Notes: generated by a model not told the origin, from the sequence alone. DNA of 45,219 nucleotides from Deltaproteobacteria bacterium (GCA_018333535.1 JAGXTA010000095.1:1-45219), one strand, 5' to 3'. Positions 8,223 to 18,390 are shown, counted from the first letter of the stretch. Made by a program: numbers and translations.

Positions 8223-9803
8223 ATGATTCTCACAGAGACTTTAAAAAAGGCGAGCAAATTATTTCCTGAAAAGCAGGCCATTGTCTGCGGAGGGAGGCGG
8301 TGGACCTACAGGGAATTCCATGAGAGGGTCAACCGGTTCTCCCAGTGTCTCAAAGCCTTTGGAGTAGGGAAAGATGATAAGGTCGCCATTCTTCATCCAA
8401 ACTGCCACGCTTTTTTGGAAGTCTATTATGGGATCGCTCAGATCGGGGCGATTTCGGTTCCCATCAACATCAGGCTTTCACCCGGAGAGATTGCGTTTAT
8501 TCTCCAGGACTCGGAGTCAAAGGTGTTGATTTCGGACCCGGCCTTTCAAAAGCAGGTCGATCCGATTAGAGAAAAGATATCAGGAATTAAAAAGATTCTC
8601 TGGACAGGGGATGGAATAACCGCTCAGGAAGATCGCGACCTCCATTATGAGAAGGTCCTGAAACAGGGAGACCCGGAGGAACCTTCCGAGACACCTATCA
8701 CCGGCGAGGACATCGCCCAGATCTACTACACGAGCGGCACCACGGGTCGGCCCAAGGGTGTGATGCTCTCTCACAAAAATGTGACGACCCATGCTCTGGG
8801 AACGATTGCGGAGATCCATCTGACGGATCAGGATGTCTGGATTCATGTCGCTCCTCTGTTTCACCTTGCCGATGCCTGGGCCACCTGGGCCATCACCTGG
8901 GTCGGCGGGACACATGTTCTGGTGAGAGAATTTGATGCGAAGACCGTCCTCGAGACGATTGAAAGGGAGAAGATTACGCTCACCAATCTTATCCCCACCA
9001 TGCTCAACCTCATGGTCAACTCTCCTGATGTGGGGAAATATGACTATAGCAGTTTAAGGGTTCTCCTCAGCGGGGGAGCGCCCATTGCTCCCGAGGTAGT
9101 CCGAAAGATCGTCGAGACCTTCAAATGCGACTACATTCAGACCTACGGAATGACAGAGACGAGTCCTTATCTCACCCTCTCCATCTTAAAAGAGCATCTG
9201 AAAAGATTGCCCGACAAGGAACAGCTTAAGTTCAAGTCGAAGACAGGAAGGGAGTTCATCGGCGTTGAACTGAAAGTAGTCAATGACAAGGGGGAGGAGA
9301 TCCTGAAGGATGAGAAAGAGGTGGGCGAGATCATCGTCAGAGGGGATATTGTGACAAAGGGCTACTGGAAGCTTCCCGACGAGACGACTAAATCGATCAG
9401 AGACGGTTGGCTCCATACCGGCGATATGGCAGTGATGGATGAGGAAGGATATGTGACTATCGTTGATCGAAAGAAGGATATGATTTTGACCGGCGGAGAG
9501 AATGTCTATTCGACAGAGGTGGAGAACGTGCTCTATATGCATCCGGCCATTTTAGAGTGTGCGGTTGTTGGTGTGCCGGACGAAAAGTGGGGCGAGGCGG
9601 TCAAGGGTGTCGTCGTTTTAAAACAGGGGCATAAAGCCACCGTGGAAGATATCATCCGATTCTGTAAGGAACATATCGCCCACTACAAGGCGCCCAAATC
9701 GATCGACTTTATCGAAGCCCTTCCGAGAACCGGCTCCGGCAAGATCCAGAAAAAGGGATTGAGAGATCAATACTGGAAAGGCTACGAGAAGAAGGTTCAT
9801 TAA
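8223..9803 (+). CDS. Acyl-CoA ligase (AMP-forming, class I adenylate-forming enzyme)
   Basis: A 526-residue AMP-dependent synthetase/ligase that would activate a carboxylic acid to its CoA thioester through an acyl-adenylate. The P-loop-like motif YYTSGTTGRPKG is at about residue 168, YGMTETSPY (A5 motif) at about 307, GWLHTGD (A7) at about 394, and the catalytic lysine region RTGSGKIQKK at about 502. Length and motifs are those of medium/long-chain fatty-acyl or aromatic acid CoA ligases; the substrate cannot be read from sequence. It is followed after 65 bases by a fumarate-reductase-like flavoprotein, perhaps co-transcribed. Confidence 0.88.
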   Translation: MILTETLKKASKLFPEKQAIVCGGRRWTYREFHERVNRFSQCLKAFGVGKDDKVAILHPNCHAFLEVYYGIAQIGAISVPINIRLSPGEIAFILQDSESKVLISDPAFQKQVDPIREKISGIKKILWTGDGITAQEDRDLHYEKVLKQGDPEEPSETPITGEDIAQIYYTSGTTGRPKGVMLSHKNVTTHALGTIAEIHLTDQDVWIHVAPLFHLADAWATWAITWVGGTHVLVREFDAKTVLETIEREKITLTNLIPTMLNLMVNSPDVGKYDYSSLRVLLSGGAPIAPEVVRKIVETFKCDYIQTYGMTETSPYLTLSILKEHLKRLPDKEQLKFKSKTGREFIGVELKVVNDKGEEILKDEKEVGEIIVRGDIVTKGYWKLPDETTKSIRDGWLHTGDMAVMDEEGYVTIVDRKKDMILTGGENVYSTEVENVLYMHPAILECAVVGVPDEKWGEAVKGVVVLKQGHKATVEDIIRFCKEHIAHYKAPKSIDFIEALPRTGSGKIQKKGLRDQYWKGYEKKVH

Positions 9804-9868
9804 ACCCTCATTGCAAAATAGTCAATTAGCAATAACCAATTAGCAATTCCTTCCAAAAGCGAAATCCG

Positions 9869-11539
9869 ATGGCTTACACACCTGAGCTAAAACAACTGAT
9901 CCGAAAAGTGGAGCAGACCCGGCCTCTGAGATTGGCTAAGAGGGGAGAGGGTTGGGAATTTCCGAGGATGAGTCTCGCTGAAAAAGAGGACCGGGTGAGG
10001 CTGTTTCATCCCTCTTATAAGGAGGGTTCGTTACAGGAATTAACGGTTGGGCCAAGCAAGGGCTATTCTGTCCCACCTGAGATCTTCGAGATATTGGAAT
10101 CCTGGAGCCGGATCGATCCTGATCGAATCGACCTTTCGAAGATTGCCTATGAGATGGATGTTCTCATCATTGGAGGAGGCGGAGCCGGGACAGCGGCAGC
10201 CCTTCTGGCTCAGGAGAATGGCGCCAACACCCTCATTGCCACAAAACTGAGACACGGCGATGCCAATACCATGATGGCTGAGGGCGGCATCCAGGCGGTC
10301 TCTCAACCGGGCAAAGATTCTCCTTATTACCACTACCTCGACACGCTTGGAGGCGGACACTTTGCAAACATCCCTCAATTAGTGTTTACTCTCGTGACTC
10401 AAGCCCCTTCTGTCATTCAATGGTTGGAGGGGCTGGGCGTCATGTTCGATAAAAAGCCGGATGGGAATCTCAAAGTATTCCATCTCGGCGGGATGTCGAG
10501 AAAAAGAGATCACGTAGCCGCAGATATCACCGGAACCGAGATCATGCGGACGATCCGGGATGAAGCCAGAAACAGGGATGGGATTCGGGTCCTTGAATTT
10601 TCTCCTGTCGTGGAACTGGTCCTGAATGAGCAGGGTCATTGTGCGGGGGCTATTCTTTACAATCTTGAAACGGAAGAATATTTTCTGGTGAAAGCAAAGG
10701 CTGTGATTCTTGCAACAGGCGGCTCCGGTCGGCTTCACATCGGCGGCTTCCCGACAACCAATCACTATGGGGCAACAGGAGACGGCCTTGTCCTTGGTTA
10801 TAGAGCCGGGGTGGGCGTCTGTTTACTTCATACGACCCAGTTCCACCCCACAGGTGCGATTTTCCCCGAACAGGCTGAAGGGCTTCTCATATCTGAGAAA
10901 TTCAGGGGAGTGGGCGTCCATCTACTCAATACCGATGGGGAGCAGTTCGTCTGCGAGACAGAACCAAGGGATGCCTGTGCCTCTTCCATCATCAGAGAAT
11001 GTGCCCGGATGGGAAAAGGAGTTCTTACTCCGGTGGGAAAAGCGGGTGTCTGGCTCGATACGCCTATGATCGATCTCCTCCACGGAGAAGGTTCCCTGAT
11101 TAAACAATTTGTCGGGAAATATAAACTTTTTAAGAGATATGGGATTGATATTGCCAAAGAGCCGATTCTCGTCTATCCTACGCTCCACTACCAGAATGGG
11201 GGCCTGAAGTTCGATGAAGAGGGGGAGACCACTATCCCGGGACTCTATGCTGCCGGAGAGGTGACCGGAGGGGTTCACGGTGAAAACCGGTTGGGAGGGA
11301 ATTCGCTCATTGATGTCCTTGTCTTCGGAAGGATTGCAGGGAAGAATGCGGCCATTTATGCGAGGGAGAAGGCTCAGGGAGGCCGCCTCACGCTCGATCA
11401 TGTCAGGAAATTCCATCAGGAGTTGAAAGGGGCAGGGGTTGACCGAAAGAAGATTTCGCCCATTTTACTTCCAGACTACTCGAATCCTCTGGTCAGGGAT
11501 AGGCAGTTGACCACAAATTATGAAGGGACCATCAGGTAA
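9869..11539 (+). CDS. Fumarate-reductase/succinate-dehydrogenase-like flavoprotein, paralogue 1
   Basis: A 556-residue FAD-binding protein. A characteristic N-terminal extension of about 95 residues is followed by the dinucleotide-binding motif IIGGGGAGTAAAL (about 101), the family FHPTG motif (about 324) and the C-terminal HGENRLGGNSL (about 470). Compared with covalent flavoproteins (SHTxAAxGG), the aligned segment reads NTMMAEGG, so the histidine that carries the flavin covalently appears absent. This resembles soluble thiol:fumarate reductase (TfrA) or NadB-like proteins. It is closely related, block by block, to 32706-34379. The ribosome binding site is weak. It has no Fe-S partner gene next to it, so its electron partner may be that of the second copy. 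Function is inferred from the family. Confidence 0.85.
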   Translation: MAYTPELKQLIRKVEQTRPLRLAKRGEGWEFPRMSLAEKEDRVRLFHPSYKEGSLQELTVGPSKGYSVPPEIFEILESWSRIDPDRIDLSKIAYEMDVLIIGGGGAGTAAALLAQENGANTLIATKLRHGDANTMMAEGGIQAVSQPGKDSPYYHYLDTLGGGHFANIPQLVFTLVTQAPSVIQWLEGLGVMFDKKPDGNLKVFHLGGMSRKRDHVAADITGTEIMRTIRDEARNRDGIRVLEFSPVVELVLNEQGHCAGAILYNLETEEYFLVKAKAVILATGGSGRLHIGGFPTTNHYGATGDGLVLGYRAGVGVCLLHTTQFHPTGAIFPEQAEGLLISEKFRGVGVHLLNTDGEQFVCETEPRDACASSIIRECARMGKGVLTPVGKAGVWLDTPMIDLLHGEGSLIKQFVGKYKLFKRYGIDIAKEPILVYPTLHYQNGGLKFDEEGETTIPGLYAAGEVTGGVHGENRLGGNSLIDVLVFGRIAGKNAAIYAREKAQGGRLTLDHVRKFHQELKGAGVDRKKISPILLPDYSNPLVRDRQLTTNYEGTIR

Positions 11540-11771
11540 CGATTTAGGTCATCGGTGCACCGCGGGCGAGGCGCGTGGTTTTACACGCGTCGCCTCCATC
11601 CTCTTGCTCTGCCTCTCTCTTTCCTCACGATCTCAACAAGTTCCTCCGTAGAAACAGTTGCGTTGATTGAAGGAACATCCGGAGGGGAGCTACGTGTCTG
11701 CTCAGGGGTCAATTCGAAGGCTCTTCCATACGCTCAAGGGCAAGATCCAGGGTCAGCAGAGGTGCTAAGTG
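11540..11771. other. Spacer with possible minus-strand gene remnant
   Basis: On the minus strand an open stretch of about 50 codons ends at a stop at 11581-11583. Its charged end (STEELVEIVRKERGR) looks protein-like but has no start, and an upstream stop breaks it. It may be a decayed gene. A plus-strand reading at 11555-11830 lacks a ribosome binding site and family resemblance. I annotate no gene here. Confidence 0.35.
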
Positions 11772-12044
11772 TTATCCTGTTTTTGAAATCAAATCTCCTT
11801 CAATATATCGATGGATTATGCCGGAAATGAGCGTTTGGTAAGGGATCCCCATTTCTATCGCTCTTTTTTGAATGCCCTGATAATCATGGGCATAGAGACG
11901 TATGGTAATTCGTTTGTCTTTTACTAACGTCTTTCGTGCCGTTGCCTTGATTGCCTCCACTTCCTTTTTTGTCGGAGTGGAAAGAGCCATTCTTCCTTTC
12001 TCGTAGGCATCAACAATAGCTTTTTCTTCCTTGTCGTATTTCAT
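11772..12044 (-). CDS. CopG-like antitoxin of a type II toxin-antitoxin pair
   Basis: A 90-residue protein beginning MKYDKEEKAIVDAYEKG, with RITIRLYAHDYQGIQKRAIEMGIPYQTLISGIIHRY in the second half. The ribbon-helix-helix pattern (a strand KRITIRL, then two helices, ending in PYQTLIS) identifies the CopG-like antitoxins that accompany small toxins with the ending LKTIIPSRKAT. The toxin lies immediately upstream on the same strand, as expected, but is broken (12048-12263). The antitoxin itself looks intact and in frame. Confidence 0.75.
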   Translation of the reverse strand: MKYDKEEKAIVDAYEKGRMALSTPTKKEVEAIKATARKTLVKDKRITIRLYAHDYQGIQKRAIEMGIPYQTLISGIIHRYIEGDLISKTG

Positions 12045-12047
12045 ATG

Positions 12048-12263
12048 TTAGCCCCCCTGCTCGCCCTTGTATGCCCTGGTTGCCTTTCTGCTGGGAATAA
12101 TCGTTTTCAAAAAAACACAGTCCTTTTCGACAACATGAGGCACAAGATAAATGTAATCTTCTACAATGACGAAGTATACTCTTTGCCTGGGATAGTTCTC
12201 CTGGTCAGGATGATCTGCAAGTTTCCATACATCACCTTGAGACCTCGCATAACAATAATTGAA
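12048..12263 (-). pseudogene. Remnant of the cognate toxin, N-terminus lost
   Basis: Reading the minus strand, a 71-codon open stretch ends with a TAA four bases before the antitoxin start. It carries the toxin-family core DHPDQENYPRQRVYFVI, YLVPHV and LKTIIPSRKATRAY. A TAG stop lies directly upstream (12264-12266), there is no ATG, GTG or TTG near its beginning, and the usual first 30 or so residues of the family are missing. I conclude a decayed toxin gene. Confidence 0.7.
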
Positions 12264-12322
12264 CTACAGACTGTAATTTCTTAAAATCCTATACTTGATG
12301 GTCAATTTTGTCAAAAGTTTGT

Positions 12323-12351
12323 TTGAATATTCATGTTATATTGAATATAAT
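12323..12351 (+). promoter_or_regulatory. Sigma70-type promoter for the MmgE/PrpD gene
   Basis: TTGAAT at 12323-12328 and a perfect TATAAT at 12346-12351 with a 17-base spacer, about 50 bases before the GTG start at 12403. Confidence 0.65.
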
Positions 12352-12402
12352 TAGGCTCACTAATTCATCATTGATGGATAGTGTCGGACAGAGAGGGACC
12401 CT

Positions 12403-13776
12403 GTGGGCATTACTCAAGACTTGGCAAAATTTTGTGGCGAATTGAAATATCGTCAACTTCCTGCTGAGGTGGTTGATCGAGCGAAGTATTTTTTTCTTGA
12501 CTTCATTGGCGTGGCTTGTCGTGGCTCCAAGGAAGATTCATCCAAGAGTATGTACCGGTTCATCCAGGAGACGGGAAGTACCAACAAGGGTGGGGTACTC
12601 ATCGGAACAAAAAAAAGAGCTCCCTTTGTCTATGCGGCGCTAGCCAATGGAACAGCAGGCCATGCGATTGAGATGGATGATGTGAATAACGAAGCCTCGC
12701 TCCACCCCGGAGTGGTCGTTTTTCCTTCTGCCCTTGCTACTGGTGAAATGATGGGATCAAGCGGAAGAAGCTTTATCGAGGCCGCTGTCACAGGATATGA
12801 AGTGATGATTCGCCTGGGAAAAGCGATTGGACCCGAGAACAGTTATCAACGGGGATTCCATCCAACAGGCACCTGCGGAACCTTTGGGGCAAGCGTGACT
12901 GCCTCAAAGCTGCTGGGTCTTAAGAAGGATGGAATGGTAAGCGCCATGGGAATCGCAGGGAGTCAGGCATCCGGTTCGATGGAATATTTGGCTCAGGGGG
13001 CATGGACGAAGCGTTTCCACGCAGGGTGGGCGGCTCACAGCGGGATGATCGCGGTCCTGCTCGCACGGAAGGGGTTTAAGGGACCCACTTCGATCATTGA
13101 AGGCAGAGATGGATTCCTGCATGCCTATTCCAATGGAGTGGATGCAGCCAAAGTGTTAGAGGGAATCGGTTCCGGATTTGAAATCCTTCTCACATCGGTG
13201 AAACCCCATGCCTGCTGTCGTTACATGCAGCCTCCCATTGACGCTATCCTGAAGATAATGACGGAGCGTAATCTCAGGCCCGATCAGGTGGAAAAGGTCA
13301 GACTGGGACTTCTGAGCGCAGGCGCCTCCCTGATTGCCGAGCCTGCAGAGAAGAAGTATGACCCTCGATCGATTGTGGATGCCCAGTTCAGCATGCCTTT
13401 TGGAGCAGCGGTTGCACTCCTTTATAGGAAGGCAGGACTGAGAGAGTTTCAGGTCTCCAGGATCAAGTCTGAAGATGTGAAGGCAATGATGAAAAAAGTG
13501 GAGTATGCCGTTGATCCTGAACTGGATAAAACCTTTCCCAGGCAGTGGTGTGCCACGGCTGAGGTTTTCACAAAGGACGGGAAGCGATATTTCACGAAGA
13601 TTGAATTTCCCAAGGGCGATCCTGAAAATCCCCTCTCCTGGGAGGAATTGATTGTGAAGTTTCATGACCTGAGCGGCCATTTCTGGACAAAACAACGACG
13701 AGTTAAGATTGTTGAACAAGTAAGGAACCTTGAAAAGATTCGAGACCTGCGGGAATGGTCCTCTTTATTGTTATGA
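12403..13776 (+). CDS. MmgE/PrpD family protein
   Basis: A 457-residue member of the MmgE/PrpD family, which includes 2-methylcitrate dehydratase, cis-aconitate decarboxylase and related dehydratase or epimerase-like enzymes. The conserved N-terminal block (ALANGTAGHAIEMDDVNNEASLHPG broken over residues about 85-110) and the block FHPTGTCGTFGASVTASKLLGL (about 150) are clear, as is SVKPHACCRYMQPPIDA in the C-terminal half. It starts at GTG, with AGAGAGGGA upstream. Its exact substrate cannot be decided. The role could be in 2-methylcitrate metabolism, but no methylcitrate synthase or lyase lies here. It is followed after 35 bases by the DUF1847 gene. Confidence 0.88.
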   Translation: MGITQDLAKFCGELKYRQLPAEVVDRAKYFFLDFIGVACRGSKEDSSKSMYRFIQETGSTNKGGVLIGTKKRAPFVYAALANGTAGHAIEMDDVNNEASLHPGVVVFPSALATGEMMGSSGRSFIEAAVTGYEVMIRLGKAIGPENSYQRGFHPTGTCGTFGASVTASKLLGLKKDGMVSAMGIAGSQASGSMEYLAQGAWTKRFHAGWAAHSGMIAVLLARKGFKGPTSIIEGRDGFLHAYSNGVDAAKVLEGIGSGFEILLTSVKPHACCRYMQPPIDAILKIMTERNLRPDQVEKVRLGLLSAGASLIAEPAEKKYDPRSIVDAQFSMPFGAAVALLYRKAGLREFQVSRIKSEDVKAMMKKVEYAVDPELDKTFPRQWCATAEVFTKDGKRYFTKIEFPKGDPENPLSWEELIVKFHDLSGHFWTKQRRVKIVEQVRNLEKIRDLREWSSLLL

Positions 13777-13811
13777 AATAGATAGCCAATCATAAGGAAG
13801 GAGAAAGATGT

Positions 13812-14543
13812 ATGGAAGACGTTGGATGTAATTGTGCGAAGTGTGCGGTGGTGGAGAAGATCTGCAGGCTGGAGAAGGGAAGGGGGCCTTCGTCGTGTCC
13901 TACAAAGAAGGAAGGTCCAACCCTGACAGAGGCTCTATCAAGATATGATGATCCGGAGATCAAAGAGTTTGCGCGCATGGCTTCGGTTCAGGAAGGGTCC
14001 TGTTATGCCCAGCGGGATGCAAAGCCGTTTGTGATGATTCCCACCAAGAGCCGGATCGAGGAGTTGATCGAGTTCTCACAGAGGATGGGTTATAAGAAAC
14101 TTGGCCTGGCCTTTTGCGGGGGACTGACCCTTGAAGCTTCGATTCTTTCAGAGATATTGGAGAAACATGGTTTTGAAGTCATTTCAGTTTCCTGCAAGGT
14201 GGGAGGCATTCCAAAGGAGAGGATCGGCATCAAGGATGAGGAGAAGATCCAAATCGGCAAGTTCGAGCCGATGTGCAACCCCATTGCCCAGGCAAAGATC
14301 TTGAATCGGGCCGGAACCGATTTCAATATCATGCTGGGACTCTGCATTGGCCATGATTCCCTCTTCTTGAAATTTGTGGAGGGCCTGACGACCGTCTTTG
14401 CCGTCAAAGACCGGGTTACAGGCCACAATCCGGTAGCCGCACTTTATACCTCACGATCCTATTATCAGCGGGTAATGAAGTTGGAATTCGGCAGTCCGGA
14501 GGAGATGAAGGGCAGATTAATACCCGAAGAGAATGGAAAATAG
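13812..14543 (+). CDS. DUF1847 family cysteine-rich protein
   Basis: A 243-residue protein with a Cys-rich N-terminus (CNCAKCAVVEKICRL..SCP), suitable for metal binding, followed by an alpha/beta region with KLGLAFCGGL, SVSCKVGG, MCNPIAQAKILN, GLCIGHDSLF and VKDRVTGHNPVAALY. The pattern MCNPIAQA..LN..GTDFNI.LGLC.GHDS is characteristic of DUF1847. The cysteines (CNCAKC, C..C, MCN, LCIGHD) suggest an Fe-S or zinc centre. The ribosome binding site GGAAGGAG lies about 12 bases before the start. Its function is not established. Co-directional with the MmgE/PrpD gene, probably one transcript. Confidence 0.8.
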   Translation: MEDVGCNCAKCAVVEKICRLEKGRGPSSCPTKKEGPTLTEALSRYDDPEIKEFARMASVQEGSCYAQRDAKPFVMIPTKSRIEELIEFSQRMGYKKLGLAFCGGLTLEASILSEILEKHGFEVISVSCKVGGIPKERIGIKDEEKIQIGKFEPMCNPIAQAKILNRAGTDFNIMLGLCIGHDSLFLKFVEGLTTVFAVKDRVTGHNPVAALYTSRSYYQRVMKLEFGSPEEMKGRLIPEENGK

Positions 14544-14555
14544 CAATCTTTTAGC

Positions 14556-14584
14556 TTGACAAATTTTCATAGAGGCGTTAACGT
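14556..14584 (+). promoter_or_regulatory. Promoter of the oadA-lacI-mdh-fum operon
   Basis: A perfect TTGACA at 14556-14561, then 17 bases, then TAACGT at 14579-14584. The -10 is imperfect and falls inside the operator at 14575-14590. Confidence 0.6.
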
Positions 14585-14590
14585 TAACGC
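14575..14590. promoter_or_regulatory. LacI-family operator (perfect 16-bp palindrome)
   Basis: GCGTTAACGTTAACGC is a perfect palindrome with the central AACGTT and CG pair typical of LacI/PurR/CcpA-type sites. It overlaps the -10 element of the promoter, a repressor position. The cognate regulator is most likely the LacI-family gene at 16181, two genes downstream, implying autoregulation. Confidence 0.75.
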
Positions 14591-14636
14591 ATAAGCTAAA
14601 ATGAATCGAGTTTAAAGAATGAAAGGAGGTTTAAAA

Positions 14637-16124
14637 ATGGAGGGAATGGATAAAGTAGCAAGGAAGCCAATCGGGATAACAGATACAACCCTTCGTGACG
14701 GCCATCAATCCAATTTGGCGACACGCATGAGAGTCGAAGATATGGTCCCCATTGCCGAGGAACTGGATCAGGTGGGATTTCATTCTGTGGAGGTGTGGGG
14801 AGGAGCGACTTATGATGTCTGTCATCGTTTTTTAGGAGAGGACCCGTGGGAGAGGGTGAGAATTTTAAAGAAACTGATGCCAAAGACCCCCTTTCAGATG
14901 CTTCTCCGGGGACAGAACCTGGTGGGTTATCGTCACTACGCCGACGATCTGGTGGAGGCGTTCGTAGAAAAATGCGCTGAAGTGGGTATCGATATCTTTC
15001 GAGTCTTTGATGCGGTCAATGATGAGCGCAACTTTTGGACGGCCTTTAAAACGATCAAACGATGCGGCAAACACATTCAGGGAACGATCTGTTATTCTCT
15101 GACAGAGACACGGATGGGCGGGCCCATCTACAATATCAATTACTATCTTGACAAGGCAAAAATACTGGAGGATATGGGGGCAGATTCGCTCTGCATCAAA
15201 GATATGGCCGCACTGATCGCTCCGTATGACGCCTATGAGCTCGTTAAAGCGCTTAAAAAAGTCGTAAAAATTCCCATTCAGCTCCATACACATTATACGA
15301 GCGGGATGGGAACCATGACCTATCTGAAGGCGATTGAAGCTGGAGTGGATGTCGTCGATACATCGCTTGCCCCGTTTGCCCTCCGTTCTTCCCAGCCGGC
15401 CGTGGAACCTCTTCTTGTCGCCCTTCAGGGAACGCCCTGGGATCCGAAGATTGACCTTTCGAAACTCCTCAAATTAGGAGACTATCTGGAGTCGATTGCT
15501 CCCAAGTATCGCGACTTTCTGGATACGACAAAGATGTCCGTGATCGATACTGGAGTGCTCAAACATCAAATCCCCGGCGGGATGATTTCAAACATGGTGG
15601 GCCAGCTCAAACAGCAAAATGCCATCCACAGGATTTCAGAGGTCTATGCGGAACTGCCGCAGACCCGGAAAGACCTTGGGTATCCTCCATTGGTGACGCC
15701 GACTTCGCAGATCGTGGGGGTTCAGGCCGTGCTCAATGTTCTCTTCGGCCGTTATAAGATGCTGTCAAAGGAGACGCAGGACTATGTCTATGGCCTCTAT
15801 GGAAAGTCTCCTGTTCCGATATCGGACGAAATCAAGAATATTGTTCTCAAAGGATATAAGAAAGGGAAGGAACCGATCACCTGCCGTCCCGCGGATGTTA
15901 TCGAACCTGAGTTAGAGAAGGTGAAGGAGGAGTCGAAAGAACTCGCAAAAGATCTTTATGATACGTTGATTTACGCTCTTTTCCCCCAGACCGGGACTCA
16001 GTTCTTAAAGTGGAAATATGGCCTGGAGCCTGTTCCGGATAAAGTGAAGCCCAAAACGATGGAGGATGTGAAGCGGGAAGACGAAGCCATTGCCAAGGCA
16101 AAGGTAGAAGCTCAGAAAAAATAA
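14637..16124 (+). CDS. Carboxyltransferase subunit (pyruvate carboxylase B / oxaloacetate decarboxylase alpha type)
   Basis: A 495-residue protein carrying the carboxyltransferase domain shared by PycB, OadA and the transcarboxylase 5S subunit. DTTLRDGHQS near residue 20, IKDMAALI (the lysine that becomes carboxylated) at about 180, HTHYTSGM (metal-binding His) at about 207, and a conserved PycB-OadA C-terminal region. No biotinyl (AMKM) domain is present, so a separate biotin carrier protein is needed. ATG at 14637 is preceded by AAAGGAGG; an ATG at 14619 sits at the ribosome binding site and is rejected. It links pyruvate and oxaloacetate, or methylmalonyl-CoA if a transcarboxylase. It is the first gene behind the LacI-type operator. 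Confidence 0.9.
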   Translation: MEGMDKVARKPIGITDTTLRDGHQSNLATRMRVEDMVPIAEELDQVGFHSVEVWGGATYDVCHRFLGEDPWERVRILKKLMPKTPFQMLLRGQNLVGYRHYADDLVEAFVEKCAEVGIDIFRVFDAVNDERNFWTAFKTIKRCGKHIQGTICYSLTETRMGGPIYNINYYLDKAKILEDMGADSLCIKDMAALIAPYDAYELVKALKKVVKIPIQLHTHYTSGMGTMTYLKAIEAGVDVVDTSLAPFALRSSQPAVEPLLVALQGTPWDPKIDLSKLLKLGDYLESIAPKYRDFLDTTKMSVIDTGVLKHQIPGGMISNMVGQLKQQNAIHRISEVYAELPQTRKDLGYPPLVTPTSQIVGVQAVLNVLFGRYKMLSKETQDYVYGLYGKSPVPISDEIKNIVLKGYKKGKEPITCRPADVIEPELEKVKEESKELAKDLYDTLIYALFPQTGTQFLKWKYGLEPVPDKVKPKTMEDVKREDEAIAKAKVEAQKK

Positions 16125-16132
16125 GTCGAGAA

Positions 16133-16166
16133 GAGGGGAGGGGGGCAAGATAGGGCCCCTCCCCTC
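16133..16166 (+). terminator. Strong G-rich hairpin between carboxyltransferase and LacI genes
   Basis: GAGGGGAGGGG (16133-16143) pairs perfectly with CCCCTCCCCTC (16156-16166), an 11-bp GC-rich stem. There is no T-run after it, so a true intrinsic terminator is doubtful. It may attenuate or process the operon transcript and set lower expression for the regulator and downstream genes. Confidence 0.5.
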
Positions 16167-17238
16167 ATGAACGCAACGAGATGAATAAAAAGGTCAATAT
16201 AAAAGATATTGCCAGGATTGCAAAAGTTTCGCACACCACCGTTTCAAGAGCCCTCAATGACAAATCTCGAATTCGCAATGAGACCAAAGAGAAGATTCTC
16301 ACCATCGCAAAAGAGTTGGGTTATCGGCCCAATTTTATCGCCAGAAGTTTGGTGATGAGGCGAACTATGACGCTGGGCCTTGTCATAACAAATATTGCCA
16401 ACCCTTTTTACACAGAACTCGCACAGGGGATTGAAAAGACAGCCACAAAGTTAGGATATAGCATCATCCTCTGCAGCACCCAGTCCAACATCACCACTGA
16501 AAAGCAATACATTGAAATGCTTCGAAGCAAGGGAGTGGATGGAATCATTTTTTCCTCAGCCCACATGGAAGATCCGAACATCGTTGCTCTGGCAGAGGAG
16601 GAATTTCCCATTATCATGGTCAATCGAAGGACCTACCATCCAACCGTAAAAGAGAAGATCGATTATGTAGGAGTGGATAATATCCTTGGGGGATTTATGG
16701 CTGTGGAGCATCTGATCAGGCTCGGCCATAATAGAATCGGAGTGATTGGCGGGTCTGCGGAATCCTCAGTGGGCCTCGAACGTCTCGATGGCGGGAAAAA
16801 AGCGCTTGAGGCCTATGGGGTGGAACAAAGGGACGATTTTTTTCTCGAAGGAAATTTTTTAAAGAGGTCGGGTTATCAGAGAGCAAAACAATTTCTTAAA
16901 ATGGCGGAGATGCCCACTGCCATCTTTGCCACCAATGATTACATGGCATTGGGAGTCTATCAGTCGATCCTCGAAGAAGGTCTCAGGATACCGGAGGATG
17001 TCGCCCTGATCGGATTCAACGACATCGAATTTTCCTCGATGCAGGGAATCGAGCTGACCACGATCGGCCAAAAAAAGTTTGAGATGGGAGCCATCGCAGT
17101 TGAGATGCTGGCCGGAAAGATTGAGGAGGGTGATGACAGGCCATCAGCCAAGGAGATTTTTCTCGTGCCCGAACTGATCATCCGGAAGACCTGTGGGTTT
17201 CATCTGAAAGGGTATCAAATGGAGTCGCGAAATGAACT

Positions 17239-18355
<1,117 letters not shown>

Positions 18356-18390
18356 TTAAGGGTTTAAGGAACGTCCTGCTTTGCAGGACT

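Noticed and set aside
11555-11830. 91-codon plus-strand frame after the first flavoprotein
   Set aside because: No ribosome binding site, unusual composition, and it overlaps the antitoxin gene on the other strand.
12045-12284. 79-codon plus-strand frame opposite the toxin remnant
   Set aside because: It is the shadow of the toxin remnant, which has clear family residues on the minus strand.
14619-14636. Earlier ATG for the carboxyltransferase
   Set aside because: It falls on its own ribosome binding site (AAAGGAGG); the next ATG at 14637 has the correct spacing.
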